Shown here: positions 25,725 to 34,057 of the stretch, one piece after another
Position numbering within the stretch: position 1 is the first letter of the stretch
How the letters are laid out: each line of letters opens with the position of its first letter
Assembly: GCA_963819785.1 (NCBI GenBank)
Contig: CAWFXW010000027.1
Span: forward strand, 1 to 64,000
Direction: 5' to 3'
DNA from: Palsa-504 sp963819785
Lineage (GTDB): Bacteria > Actinomycetota > Actinomycetes > Streptosporangiales > Streptosporangiaceae
DNA length: 64,000 nucleotides
Translations under genes and position numbers: made by a program
The notes under the pieces: generated by a model
Databases searched by the model: none
What the model saw: the letters and a program-made list of their open reading frames with translations, nothing else
What the model was told of the DNA's origin: nothing

Positions 25725-26732
25725 ATGGGGGACGAAACACCGGAGCCTGACGAGGCAACATCGGCGCTCCCCGGGCGGGAACCAGCTACCCAGCCCACCC
25801 CGGTCCAGCCTGGATACGAGCCGACCTACATCCCGACGCGCCGGCCGGAAGACGAGACGGCGCCGCCCGCGCCTGATGCCGGGCGAGAGGCGCCCACCGT
25901 CGTGCGGCGCCAGCCGACCGAAGTGGTCGGGCCGGGTGACCCGGCGACGTACCGGTCAACGCCGGACATTGCGCCGCCGGCGGGCGGGCCGCCGCCCCAG
26001 TACGCGCCCGGGCCGCCGCCGCAGTACGCGCCCGGGCCGCCGCCGCAGTACGCGCCCGGGCCGCCGCCGCAGTACGCGCCCGGGCCGCCGCCGCAGTACG
26101 CGCCCGGGCCGCCGCCGCAGTACGCGCCCGGGCCTGCACCGGGGGCGCCGGGCGGGCCTCCGGGCGGGTACGGACCCGGGGGGACGGGGCCGGGCGGACC
26201 GCCGGCGGGCGGGCCGGGGGGCGCAGGGAATGTGCTGCGGTACGGACCCGGAGTGCCCGAGAGCGGGGCCGGGGTGGCGGCGGAGAGCGTATGGCGCACC
26301 GGGCAGCGGCCCGGGCCGCCGCCGCGCCAGGGCCGGCTGCGCCGGATGCGCCGGGTGCTGGGCTCGGCCCTGACCGTGATCTTGCTGGTCGCGGCGGGCG
26401 TGGTGGTATGGTTGCGCTTCTTCCATCACTCGCCGTTCCACGTGACCGGGGTGAGCATCAGCCAGGAGACCAAGACCTCCTGCGGGATGAACGTGACCGG
26501 CCAGATCGCCACCAACGGCTCGGCCGGGACGGTCTCCTACCAGTGGGTGTTCAAGCCGCAGATCCAGGCCCCGCAGCCGCTGAGCCAGTCGGTCACCGCC
26601 GGGCAGCACGACGTGTTCGTAACCGTCGCCGTCCAGGGCCAGGGCCACGGAACCGCGACCCAGGAGGTCACGCTCGACGTCCTCAGCCCCGATCCGAGGA
26701 CCAAGACGGTCGACGTGACGATCAGCTGCTGA
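25725..26732 (+). CDS. Pro-rich single-TM protein with Ig-like domain (copy 2)
   Basis: 335 aa, ATG after GAAGAAGGG. It is a paralogue of 23180-23911: a TM (VLGSALTVILLVAAGVVVWL) and an extracytoplasmic domain (TSCGMNVTGQIATNGSAGTV, YQWVFKP) ending in Cys. The N-terminal cytoplasmic part is longer and contains six exact copies of PPPQYAPG at residues 89-136, then a Gly/Pro-rich stretch. The kinase gene follows after 37 bp. The repeats could bind WW/SH3-like or GYF-like partners, but this is only inference. Confidence 0.72.
   Translation: MGDETPEPDEATSALPGREPATQPTPVQPGYEPTYIPTRRPEDETAPPAPDAGREAPTVVRRQPTEVVGPGDPATYRSTPDIAPPAGGPPPQYAPGPPPQYAPGPPPQYAPGPPPQYAPGPPPQYAPGPPPQYAPGPAPGAPGGPPGGYGPGGTGPGGPPAGGPGGAGNVLRYGPGVPESGAGVAAESVWRTGQRPGPPPRQGRLRRMRRVLGSALTVILLVAAGVVVWLRFFHHSPFHVTGVSISQETKTSCGMNVTGQIATNGSAGTVSYQWVFKPQIQAPQPLSQSVTAGQHDVFVTVAVQGQGHGTATQEVTLDVLSPDPRTKTVDVTISC
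25989..26132 (+). repeat. Six tandem 24-bp units encoding PPPQYAPG
   Basis: Six in-frame units of 24 bp, nearly identical at base level (the first has CCC for one CCG). The unit length is a multiple of three, so copy changes keep the frame. The copy-1 paralogue at 23180 has none, so the expansion came after the duplication. Confidence 0.9.
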
Positions 26733-26769
26733 CCCAGACCAGCAGACGACCCGAAGGGGGCCGTATCGC

Positions 26770-28227
26770 ATGGCCGAATGGAACGTTCAGGGGTTTACCG
26801 AGCTCCGGACGCTGGGCTCAGGCGCGTTCGGCGAGGTGGTACTGGCCCGGCACGACGGTTCTGGCACCCAGGTGGCGATCAAGTACCTGAAGCAGGACCT
26901 GCTCGAGGACGCCGAGTTCACCGAGGCGTTCCGGAGCGAGGCGGCCATCCTGGCCTCGGTGAACGACGCGCACGTGGTGCGGCTGTACGAGTACGTCGAA
27001 ACGCCGCAGGGCGCCGCGATCGTGATGGAGCTCGTCGACGGGGTCTGTCTGCGCGAGATCTTGAAGAACCAGGGCGCGACCACCGCCGAGGCGGCGCTGG
27101 TGATCCTCATGGGCTCGCTGCTCGGCCTGGCCGCGGCGCACCGCCAGGGCGTGGTGCACCGGGACTACAAGCCAGGCAACGTGCTGGTCAACGGGGATGG
27201 CGAGAGCAAGCTGACCGACTTCGGCATCGCGGCCCGGGCCGGGGACAGCCCGATCCCGGCCGGCACGCTTGTCTATGCCCCGCCGGAGCAGATCGAGGGA
27301 TCCCCGGCCAGCCCGGCCGGCGACGTCTACGCGGCCACCGCCACCTTCTACGAGTGCCTGGCCGGCAAGCCGCCGTTCACCGCGAGCACCGCCCAGGAAC
27401 TGATGTACCTGCACCTGGCCGAGCCGGTCCCGCTGGACCCGGTCCCCGAGCCGCTCCGGCGGCTGGTCACCGCGGGCATGGCCAAGGATCCCCGCGACCG
27501 CCCCTACGACGCCAGCGCCTTCGTCGCCGAGCTGACGGCGGTCGCCGACGGCGCCTACGGTCGTAACTGGGCCGAACGCGGACGGTCGCACCTGGCCGAG
27601 GCGGCGCTGCTGCTCGCGCTGTTGTGGCCGTCCGGCACGGCACCCGCGGTCCAGGGCTCGGCAGTCGAGCGGGTCGAGCTACACCAGGGCGCCCGCGGAT
27701 CCACCGCGTCCCGGCAGCTGCGGCACGTTCGGCACGTTCGGCACGTTCGCCACGTTCGCCACGTGGAGCACCTCAGGCACCTCAGGCACCGGCGCGCGAT
27801 CGCCGCCGGCGTGGTCGTGCTCGTGGTGGCCGCGACGGGCACGGCCCTGGCCCTCACGGGCGCGCACCAGCCCGGGTCCCCGGGCCATCCGGATGCGGCG
27901 CTGCACCTGGCTACGCTGCAGCCACCGTCGTCCTCGGCGGCATCGTCGCTGTCCCCGTCGCCGCAGCAGAAGAAGGACAAGAAGAAGGGCGGGTCGGGCC
28001 CCTCGACGACGCCGGTGCCCGCGGGCCCGCCGGTCTCGGTTTCGACCTCGGCCTCGCCCAAGCCAAAACCCAAGAAGTCCGCGAAGCCGTCCCCGTCTCC
28101 GTCGCCCACACCGTCGCCATCCCCGTCACCGTCACCGTCTGCGTCGCCCTCGCCCTCGATCACTTTGCATCCGCCCTCGCACCCGCCGTCCTCGACGCCG
28201 CCCCCGGGCCGAGGTGCCCGGGGCTAA
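26770..28227 (+). CDS. Ser/Thr protein kinase (copy 2)
   Basis: 485 aa. Kinase domain in residues 8-265: LGSGAFGEVVLAR, Lys in VAIKYLKQ, catalytic HRDYKPGNVLV, DFG in LTDFGIAARAG. Before the TM (AAGVVVLVVAATGTALAL) it has a His/Arg/Val tract made of short repeats that copy 1 lacks. The extracellular tail is Ser/Pro/Lys-rich (KKDKKKGG, KPKPKKSAKPSPSPSPTP). The 3' end overlaps the convergent sugar-kinase gene by four bases. Activity is likely since all catalytic residues are present. Confidence 0.92.
   Translation: MAEWNVQGFTELRTLGSGAFGEVVLARHDGSGTQVAIKYLKQDLLEDAEFTEAFRSEAAILASVNDAHVVRLYEYVETPQGAAIVMELVDGVCLREILKNQGATTAEAALVILMGSLLGLAAAHRQGVVHRDYKPGNVLVNGDGESKLTDFGIAARAGDSPIPAGTLVYAPPEQIEGSPASPAGDVYAATATFYECLAGKPPFTASTAQELMYLHLAEPVPLDPVPEPLRRLVTAGMAKDPRDRPYDASAFVAELTAVADGAYGRNWAERGRSHLAEAALLLALLWPSGTAPAVQGSAVERVELHQGARGSTASRQLRHVRHVRHVRHVRHVEHLRHLRHRRAIAAGVVVLVVAATGTALALTGAHQPGSPGHPDAALHLATLQPPSSSAASSLSPSPQQKKDKKKGGSGPSTTPVPAGPPVSVSTSASPKPKPKKSAKPSPSPSPTPSPSPSPSPSASPSPSITLHPPSHPPSSTPPPGRGARG
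27721..27790 (+). repeat. 9-bp tandem repeats encoding RHV/RHL
   Basis: Consecutive 9-bp units (CGGCACGTT and variants, later CTCAGGCAC) encode RHVRHVRHVRHVRHVEHLRH just ahead of the kinase TM. Multiple-of-three units leave the frame intact. The paralogous kinase has no such tract. Confidence 0.8.
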
Positions 28228-29120
28228 TCGGGCGCTGCGGGCCGGGCCCCGAAGCGGGTGACGACCGAGGCGGCGACGCGCACGGCGAACTCCGCCGCGC
28301 TGGTCAGCTCCGCTACCCGGGCGTACGCGCGCGGGGAGGCTGGGGCGCTCTGCAGCCATCGGCTCATGAAGGCGGCGCAGAAGGCGTCGCCGGCGCCGGT
28401 GGTGTCCCGGGCCTGCGCCGGGTGGGCCGCGACCAGCACCGGAGCCTGGCCGGGTACCGCTAGCATGCAGCCGGCACCGCCCAGCTTCAGCGCCACGACG
28501 CCGTAGTGCCTGGTGAGGCGGGCGGCCATGACGGCCGGATCCGCCTCGCCGGCCAGGACGGCGGCCTCGTCCCGGTTGGGAAAGCAGACCGCGGCACCGT
28601 CGGTCCAGCGCAAGAACGCCCCGGGTTCAAGCCGGGCCAGGAAGGCGGCCGAGCCGGGATCGATGGTGATGGCCAGGCCGCGGGACCGGGCCTCGCCGAG
28701 CAGCCAGCGGGCCACCTCGAGCAGCGGCGGCTCGAAGAACGTGTAGCCGGTCAGGTGCAGCACGTCCGCGTCGTCAAGCAGGCTGAGCGGCACGTCCCGC
28801 GGTTGCAGGTTGTGGTTGGCGGCCCGGTCGGTGAACATGGTCCGCTCCCCATCGGGGGCCACCATGATCACGATCGAGCCGGTGTCCGCGTCCGGGTCGA
28901 CGGTCAGGTGCGCACGGACGCCGACCCGGGTCAGCTCACGCCGGTGATAGGCCTCATCGCGCGCGCCGACCCGGCCGGCGAAGGTGACGGCGGCGCCGAG
29001 ATGGGCCATCCAGGCGGCCTGGTTGGCCGCGGCGCCGCCGGGGCGGGCCCGGATCGCGGCCGGGGTGTCGCTGCCCGGCGTGACTCCGTCCAGCGGCTTG
29101 ACCAGCACGTCATTGATCAC
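28224..29120 (-). CDS. PfkB-family kinase, probably pseudouridine kinase
   Basis: 298 aa from the GTG at 29120. PfkB signatures: GGAAANQAAWMAHLGAAV at the N-terminus and ARDTTGAGDAFCAAF with the catalytic Asp near the end. It directly follows psuG, so the natural substrate is pseudouridine, phosphorylated before PsuG cleaves it. From the GTG the protein lacks the usual first strand. The same frame upstream reads LTATRRILVCGD from a CTG at 29156 that overlaps the psuG stop (CTGA), which would restore the family N-terminus. The real start may be that CTG. Confidence 0.82.
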   Translation of the reverse strand: MINDVLVKPLDGVTPGSDTPAAIRARPGGAAANQAAWMAHLGAAVTFAGRVGARDEAYHRRELTRVGVRAHLTVDPDADTGSIVIMVAPDGERTMFTDRAANHNLQPRDVPLSLLDDADVLHLTGYTFFEPPLLEVARWLLGEARSRGLAITIDPGSAAFLARLEPGAFLRWTDGAAVCFPNRDEAAVLAGEADPAVMAARLTRHYGVVALKLGGAGCMLAVPGQAPVLVAAHPAQARDTTGAGDAFCAAFMSRWLQSAPASPRAYARVAELTSAAEFAVRVAASVVTRFGARPAAPD

Positions 29121-29152
29121 GTCTCCGCAGACCAGGATCCGCCGGGTGGCGG

Positions 29153-30082
29153 TCAGCGGGGCTCACCAGTCCGCGCGGCCCACGCGGTCGCGATCTGGCC
29201 CGCGAGCTCGATGTTGCCGCGCGCGATGTTCAGGTTCACATCGACGCTGGCCCCGCCGGTCACCTGCTGGATGCGGTCGAGCAGGAACGGGCTGACCGCC
29301 TTGCCGCGGATGCCCTGCTCGGCGGCCAGGGCCAGCGCCTCCCCCAGCGCGTCGTCGAGCACGCCGGGGTCCAGTTGCAGCGCGGCCGGCAGCGGGTTCG
29401 CCACGAGCAGCGCGGACGGCTCGCCGAACGCGTCCCTGATCGCCATGATGTCGGCGATCTCGGCTGCGGAATCGACGCGCCAGTCCAGGTCGTAGCCGGA
29501 ATCCGACAGCCAGAAGGCGGGGAACCTCGAGGTCTGGTAGCCGACGACCGCGACGCTCAGCGTCTCGAGCCGCTCCAGAGTGGCCGGGATGTCCAGGATC
29601 GACTTCACCCCGGCCGAGACGACGGTGATCGGCGTCCGGGACAGGACGGTCAGGTCCGCGGACTCGTCGAACGTCTCGGCCGCGCCGCGGTGCACGCCGC
29701 CCAGGCCGCCGGTGGCGAACACGCGCAACCCGGCCCGCGCGGCGAGCATGGACGTGGCCGCGACCGTGGTGCCCCCGGTCACCTTGCGGGCCATGGCGAT
29801 TGCGATGTCCCGGCTGCTGACCTTGACCACCGACTCCTCGGACGCGATGCGCTCCAGGTCTTTGGCTTGCAGGCCGACCTTCGGCACTCCGTCGATGAGC
29901 GCGATGGTCGCGGGGGTCACGTTCTGGCTTTCCAGGATCGCCTCGAACTTCCGGGCGGCGGCATGGTTGCCCGGGCGCGGCAGGCCGTGCGAGATGATGG
30001 TGGACTCCAGCGCGACCACCGGCTCGCCGGCCGCGAGCGCGGCGCTGACCTTCGGGGACACCTCGACCAGGGAAGACGGCAC
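29153..30082 (-). CDS. psuG: Pseudouridine-5'-phosphate glycosidase
   Basis: 309 aa, full length. Matches PsuG throughout: VVALESTIISHGLPRPGN, ALIDGVPKVGL, KVTGGTTVAATSMLAARAGL, FATGGLGGVHRGA, VVSAGVKSILDIPATLE, DVNLNIARGNI. It cleaves pseudouridine 5'-phosphate to uracil and ribose 5-phosphate using a metal and an active-site Lys. First gene of a two-gene operon with the PfkB kinase. Start at the ATG 30082 gives the standard N-terminus. Confidence 0.95.
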   Translation of the reverse strand: MPSSLVEVSPKVSAALAAGEPVVALESTIISHGLPRPGNHAAARKFEAILESQNVTPATIALIDGVPKVGLQAKDLERIASEESVVKVSSRDIAIAMARKVTGGTTVAATSMLAARAGLRVFATGGLGGVHRGAAETFDESADLTVLSRTPITVVSAGVKSILDIPATLERLETLSVAVVGYQTSRFPAFWLSDSGYDLDWRVDSAAEIADIMAIRDAFGEPSALLVANPLPAALQLDPGVLDDALGEALALAAEQGIRGKAVSPFLLDRIQQVTGGASVDVNLNIARGNIELAGQIATAWAARTGEPR

Positions 30083-30239
30083 GGCACGATTGTCTCATCG
30101 CCGCGCCGCGCGCGGTCAGTAGCCCCGCTCGCCGACCACGTTGCGCAGCGGCTGGACCTAGCCCAGGTCGGGCAGCCATACCGTGATGCTCGTCGCGGTG
30201 GTCATGACCGCGACGGTACTCCGAGCCTTAGCTGGCACC

Positions 30240-30764
30240 CTACCTGGCCGCTGCCGAGCCCTCCAGGGTCCACTGCCACGACCCGAGGATGTGGTCGCCC
30301 GGATCGGGCTCGGCCGTGGCGGCCAGGCCGATGATGACCACCGGGCACGGGGCGGCCCGCAGGCACACCCGGATGACGGGACCGGCCCCGCGGTACGGGT
30401 CCGGGCCGTGCGCGGTACGCCCGAGGACCAGCATGTCGGCCTCTTGCGCATGGTCGAGCAGGACCCGCGCGGCGAGTCCCTCGGTGATCTCGGTGCGCAC
30501 GCTGACACCGGGATAGACGCTGGCCGCTTCGCTGACCGACCGGCGCAGCACCTCACGGGCGGCGCCCCAGCTGCCGTTGGACCGCCGCGGGGCCGGCACC
30601 GCATAGCTGGCGACTTGATGACATGCCGATTCCAGGGCGAGGATCGCGTGGATCTCAGCAGCGCGCAGGATCGCTTCCCTGTACGCCCATCTCAGAGCGG
30701 CCACTGACTCGGCCGAGCCGTCGACACCGACCACGATGCGTCGAACACCGGGATCTATTGCCAT
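30240..30764 (-). CDS. Universal stress protein, single UspA domain
   Basis: 174 aa. IVVGVDGSAESVAALRWA is the UspA first strand and helix. The ATP-binding glycine motif is degenerate: LVLGRTAHGPDPYRGAGPV instead of G-2x-G-9x-G-S/T, so nucleotide binding is doubtful. A C-terminal extension (GDHILGSWQWTLEGSAAAR) is unusual. Upstream (30894-30910) is an imperfect GGGGACC...GGCCCC dyad that might be a DosR-type site; this is weak. Confidence 0.85.
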   Translation of the reverse strand: MAIDPGVRRIVVGVDGSAESVAALRWAYREAILRAAEIHAILALESACHQVASYAVPAPRRSNGSWGAAREVLRRSVSEAASVYPGVSVRTEITEGLAARVLLDHAQEADMLVLGRTAHGPDPYRGAGPVIRVCLRAAPCPVVIIGLAATAEPDPGDHILGSWQWTLEGSAAAR

Positions 30765-31048
30765 GACGAATTCCTATTCCTACCGCTCGTCACCTCTGAC
30801 ACTCCCGTTCGTCCCGCCACTGCCGAACCCGTCAGAGTAACCGGAATCTTGACTGACAGTTTCCGATGGTAATCCGGCGCAAGTCTCATGACGAGGGGAC
30901 CCGGCCCCTTTTCACGGCCATATGCAGGGAACTTGCAACGCCTGGGTCATCGTATCGCTGTTAGCGATAGCCCTGGCTTGTGGGTCAGCTGAGCATCGCG
31001 TTGACGTGGAACGGCTGGGCCAGCATGTGGAACTGGTGCATGGCCTCG

Positions 31049-34000
31049 TCAGGGTACGAGGCTGGCGCTTAGGCTGCTGCCGGAGCGGCCCTTGTGCACC
31101 CGGATCTGAGCCGGGATGCGCTGCTTCAGCTCGGGCACGTGGCTGACGATGCCGACCATGCGGCCGCCCTCGCGCAGCCCGTCGAGCACGGTCATGACCT
31201 CATCCAGGGTGTCCTCGTCCAGGCTGCCGAAGCCTTCGTCGACGAACAGCGCCTCGATCCTGGTCCCGCCCGCCTCGGCGGTGACGACGTTGGCCAGGCC
31301 GAGGGCCAGGGCGAGGCTGGCCAGGAAGGTCTCGCCGCCGGACAGCGTGCTGGTGTCGCGGTCCACGCCGGTCCAGGCGTCGCAGGCGAGCAGGCCGAGC
31401 CCGGAGCGGCCCGCGCCGCGGCGCGCGTCGGTGTGGATCAGCGAGTAGCGACCCGAGGTCATCGCGAGCAGCCGCTCGCTGGCCGCGGCCGCGACCTCTT
31501 CCAAGCGAGCGGCGAGCACGAACGCGGACAGGGTCATCCGCAACGTGTTGGCCCCCTGCCCGGCGCTCAGGTCGGCCAGGCGGCGAGCCTCGGCGGCGCG
31601 GTCGGCCAGCGGCTGCAGTTCGGCCTGGCTGGCCGCCAGCCGCGGCGCCAGATCGGTGAGTTGCTGGGCCCGGTACTCGGCGCGATCACGGGCGGCCACG
31701 GCCTCATCGTGGGCCTGCCGGGCCGCGTCCACGGCCGCGGTCGCGTCTTCGGTATCGGCGGGCGGATCGAGCGAGATGTCGAGCTCGGGGTCGGCCAGCA
31801 GGTCGTCGACGGCCTTCGCGCTCGTCTGGTGCTCGCGGATGTCGCGCTCGGCGGCGGTCCGCCAACTGGACTCGCGGCGGGCATCGCGAGCCGTCTCGGG
31901 GTCCGCGAAGCCGGCCTCGGTGGCGGCCTTGGCGGCCAGGTCGGCGGCCCGGTCGGCGTCGGACCGCGCGCGAGCCGCCGCGTCGGTGGCATCGGCGGCG
32001 AGGGTCAGCGCGTCAGCCGCCGCGCGCTCACGGGACAGGGCGGTTTCCAGGTCCGGCGCCCCGCCGAGGTGGGCGGCGAGCGACGCGCGATGCTGGGCGG
32101 CCCGCTGCTCGGCCGCCGCGGCCTGGCGGAGTTCGTTCCGGTGCTGATCGGTCAGCTCGACCAGCCTCAGGTCCCCGGCGACGATGTCCCGGTCCAGGTC
32201 GTCCAGGGCCGTCTGCAGATCGGGCAGCCTGATCGCGGCCAGCCGTTCGGCCTCGGCCCGGAGCTGATCACCGGCCCCGGCCAGCCGTCCGGCTTCGGCA
32301 GCCAGCGTGGACAGGTCCACGGCGACGGCGAAGCCGGCTCCCTCCAGCCGGGCGGTCAGATCGGCGACGCGGACATCGGCGGCGCCGAGCCGCGCGCCGA
32401 TGGTCTCGGCCCGTTCCCCCGCGGTCGCCGCTTCGGCAACGGCGGTCTCCTCCTGCTCGCGGGTCACGCGCTCGCCGGTGAGCTCGCACAGCTCCGGATG
32501 GTCGAGCGAGCCGCAGACCGGACACGGGGCGCCGTCGACCAGGGCGGCCGCGAGCTCGGCGCGCATCCCGTCGATCCGGGCCATCCGCAGCCGGGCCGCG
32601 TCGTTGACCAGCTCGGCGTGCTCGATCTTGGCGGTGATGTAGGCCTGGGAGTGCTGGGCTGCATCGGCCCGGGCCTGGACCAGGGCGGCCATGTCGGCGG
32701 CGGCCCGCTGGTGGCGGTCGGCCTCGGCTTGGACGGCGGGCAGCCGTTCGGTGGCCTCGCGGGCCTGGTCACGCTGGCTGCTGAGGGTGGGACGCTGCTC
32801 GTGCTGCGCGGTCGCCCGCTGTCCGGACGTTTCGATCTCGGCGGCCAGTGCCGCCGCGGCGGCGTGGGCCGCCGCGGCGCTCTGATCCTCCTCGGCCGCC
32901 TGCTGCTCATGGGTGCGGAGCCCGTCCAGCCGGCCATAGGCGGCCATGTGCTGCGCCGTGGCGGCGCGCAGGTCCGCGACGGTGGCCTGCGGCCCGGCCT
33001 GGCCGGCCTCGAGCACCGCGGCGCGGGCCCGGCTCTCGGCGCGGCAGGCCTCGGCCAGGGCGGCGGCGGTACGGTCGGCTTCCACGAGCGCGGGGGTCAC
33101 CTCATTGGCCCGTTGGGCGGCGGCGAGCTCCTGCCTGAGGTCGGCGATGGCGGGGGCGTCCCGGGCGAGCTGGTCGCGGGCACGCAGCGCGGCGGCGCGG
33201 CGGCGCTGGCGGTCGGCCAGGCGTTCGGCGGCACGCTGGCGGTCCTGAGCCCGGTCGAGCTCGGCGCGGCAGGCGCGGACCTCGGCCTGGCTGACCGCGG
33301 CGGCCAGGGCGGCGGTCTCGGCCAGCCCGGGCGCCCAGGCGGGGTCGGGCAGCGCGTCCGGATCGCCTTGGTCCGCGGTGACGTCTGGGGCGCCGGCGGC
33401 CTGGGCTACGCGGGCGGCTAGCTCCTTGACGGCCTGCTTGGCCTGGTCGACGGCTTGGGCCGTGGTCCGGCGGCGGTCGGCCAGCCAGTCTTCGACGGCA
33501 CGGAAGCGGTCGGTGCCGAACAGCTTCTGCAGCAGGCGCTGGCGGTCGCTGGCGTCGGCGTGCAGGAACTGGGCGAACTGGCCCTGAGGCAGCAGGACGA
33601 CCTGGTAGAACTGCTCGGCGGACATACCCATAAGGTCTTTGATCTCGTCATCGGCCTCGCCGGCCCGGGTGGAGACGACACGCCAGGCGGCGCCGTCGGC
33701 CTCCTCGAGCCGGATGTTGGCCTGCTCGGTGGTCGTGCCGCCGCCGCGCCGCTTGGGGCGCTGCTGCTCAGGCCTGCGGGTGATGCGCATCCGGCGGCCG
33801 CTCATGGTCGCCTCGAGCTCGACCACGGTCGGCGTGCCGGACGCCGCGTGATCTGAGCGCAGCCGGCGGGCCTTGCCGCGCTCGCCGGGGACCCGGCCGT
33901 ACAGGGCGAACCCGATCGCGTCCAGCAGCGTGGTCTTGCCCGCTCCGGTCTCGCCATGCAGCAGGAACAGGCCCGCCTTGGCCAGGTCGTCGAAACACAC

Positions 34001-34057
34001 CTCGACGGTGCCGCCGAACGCGCCGAACGCCGTCACCCGCAGCCGGTGCGGGCGCAT
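31049..34057 (-). CDS. sbcC: Nuclease SbcCD ATPase subunit
   Basis: 1002 aa SMC-like protein. Walker A HGETGAGKTTLLDAI at residues 34-48, a Q-loop region near 150, two long Ala/Arg/Glu-rich coiled-coil arms, and a zinc hook CPVCGSLDHPE near residue 512. The C-terminal lobe has the signature LSGGETFLASLALALGLANV and Walker B ALFVDEGFGSLDEDTLDEVM. With SbcD it cuts hairpins and blocked DNA ends. The start overlaps the sbcD stop (TGATG). Confidence 0.95.
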   Translation of the reverse strand: MRPHRLRVTAFGAFGGTVEVCFDDLAKAGLFLLHGETGAGKTTLLDAIGFALYGRVPGERGKARRLRSDHAASGTPTVVELEATMSGRRMRITRRPEQQRPKRRGGGTTTEQANIRLEEADGAAWRVVSTRAGEADDEIKDLMGMSAEQFYQVVLLPQGQFAQFLHADASDRQRLLQKLFGTDRFRAVEDWLADRRRTTAQAVDQAKQAVKELAARVAQAAGAPDVTADQGDPDALPDPAWAPGLAETAALAAAVSQAEVRACRAELDRAQDRQRAAERLADRQRRRAAALRARDQLARDAPAIADLRQELAAAQRANEVTPALVEADRTAAALAEACRAESRARAAVLEAGQAGPQATVADLRAATAQHMAAYGRLDGLRTHEQQAAEEDQSAAAAHAAAAALAAEIETSGQRATAQHEQRPTLSSQRDQAREATERLPAVQAEADRHQRAAADMAALVQARADAAQHSQAYITAKIEHAELVNDAARLRMARIDGMRAELAAALVDGAPCPVCGSLDHPELCELTGERVTREQEETAVAEAATAGERAETIGARLGAADVRVADLTARLEGAGFAVAVDLSTLAAEAGRLAGAGDQLRAEAERLAAIRLPDLQTALDDLDRDIVAGDLRLVELTDQHRNELRQAAAAEQRAAQHRASLAAHLGGAPDLETALSRERAAADALTLAADATDAAARARSDADRAADLAAKAATEAGFADPETARDARRESSWRTAAERDIREHQTSAKAVDDLLADPELDISLDPPADTEDATAAVDAARQAHDEAVAARDRAEYRAQQLTDLAPRLAASQAELQPLADRAAEARRLADLSAGQGANTLRMTLSAFVLAARLEEVAAAASERLLAMTSGRYSLIHTDARRGAGRSGLGLLACDAWTGVDRDTSTLSGGETFLASLALALGLANVVTAEAGGTRIEALFVDEGFGSLDEDTLDEVMTVLDGLREGGRMVGIVSHVPELKQRIPAQIRVHKGRSGSSLSASLVP

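Noticed and set aside
25989..26132. CRISPR-like tandem array
   Set aside because: Units are contiguous 24-bp coding repeats without spacers and translate to PPPQYAPG.
30890..30912. DosR-type box before the universal stress gene
   Set aside because: The GGGGACC...GGCCCC dyad fits only partly and lies 130 bases from the start; not strong enough to list as a site.
31094..33421. 775-codon plus-strand frame opposite sbcC
   Set aside because: Shadow of the SbcC coiled coil; no domain and no ribosome site.
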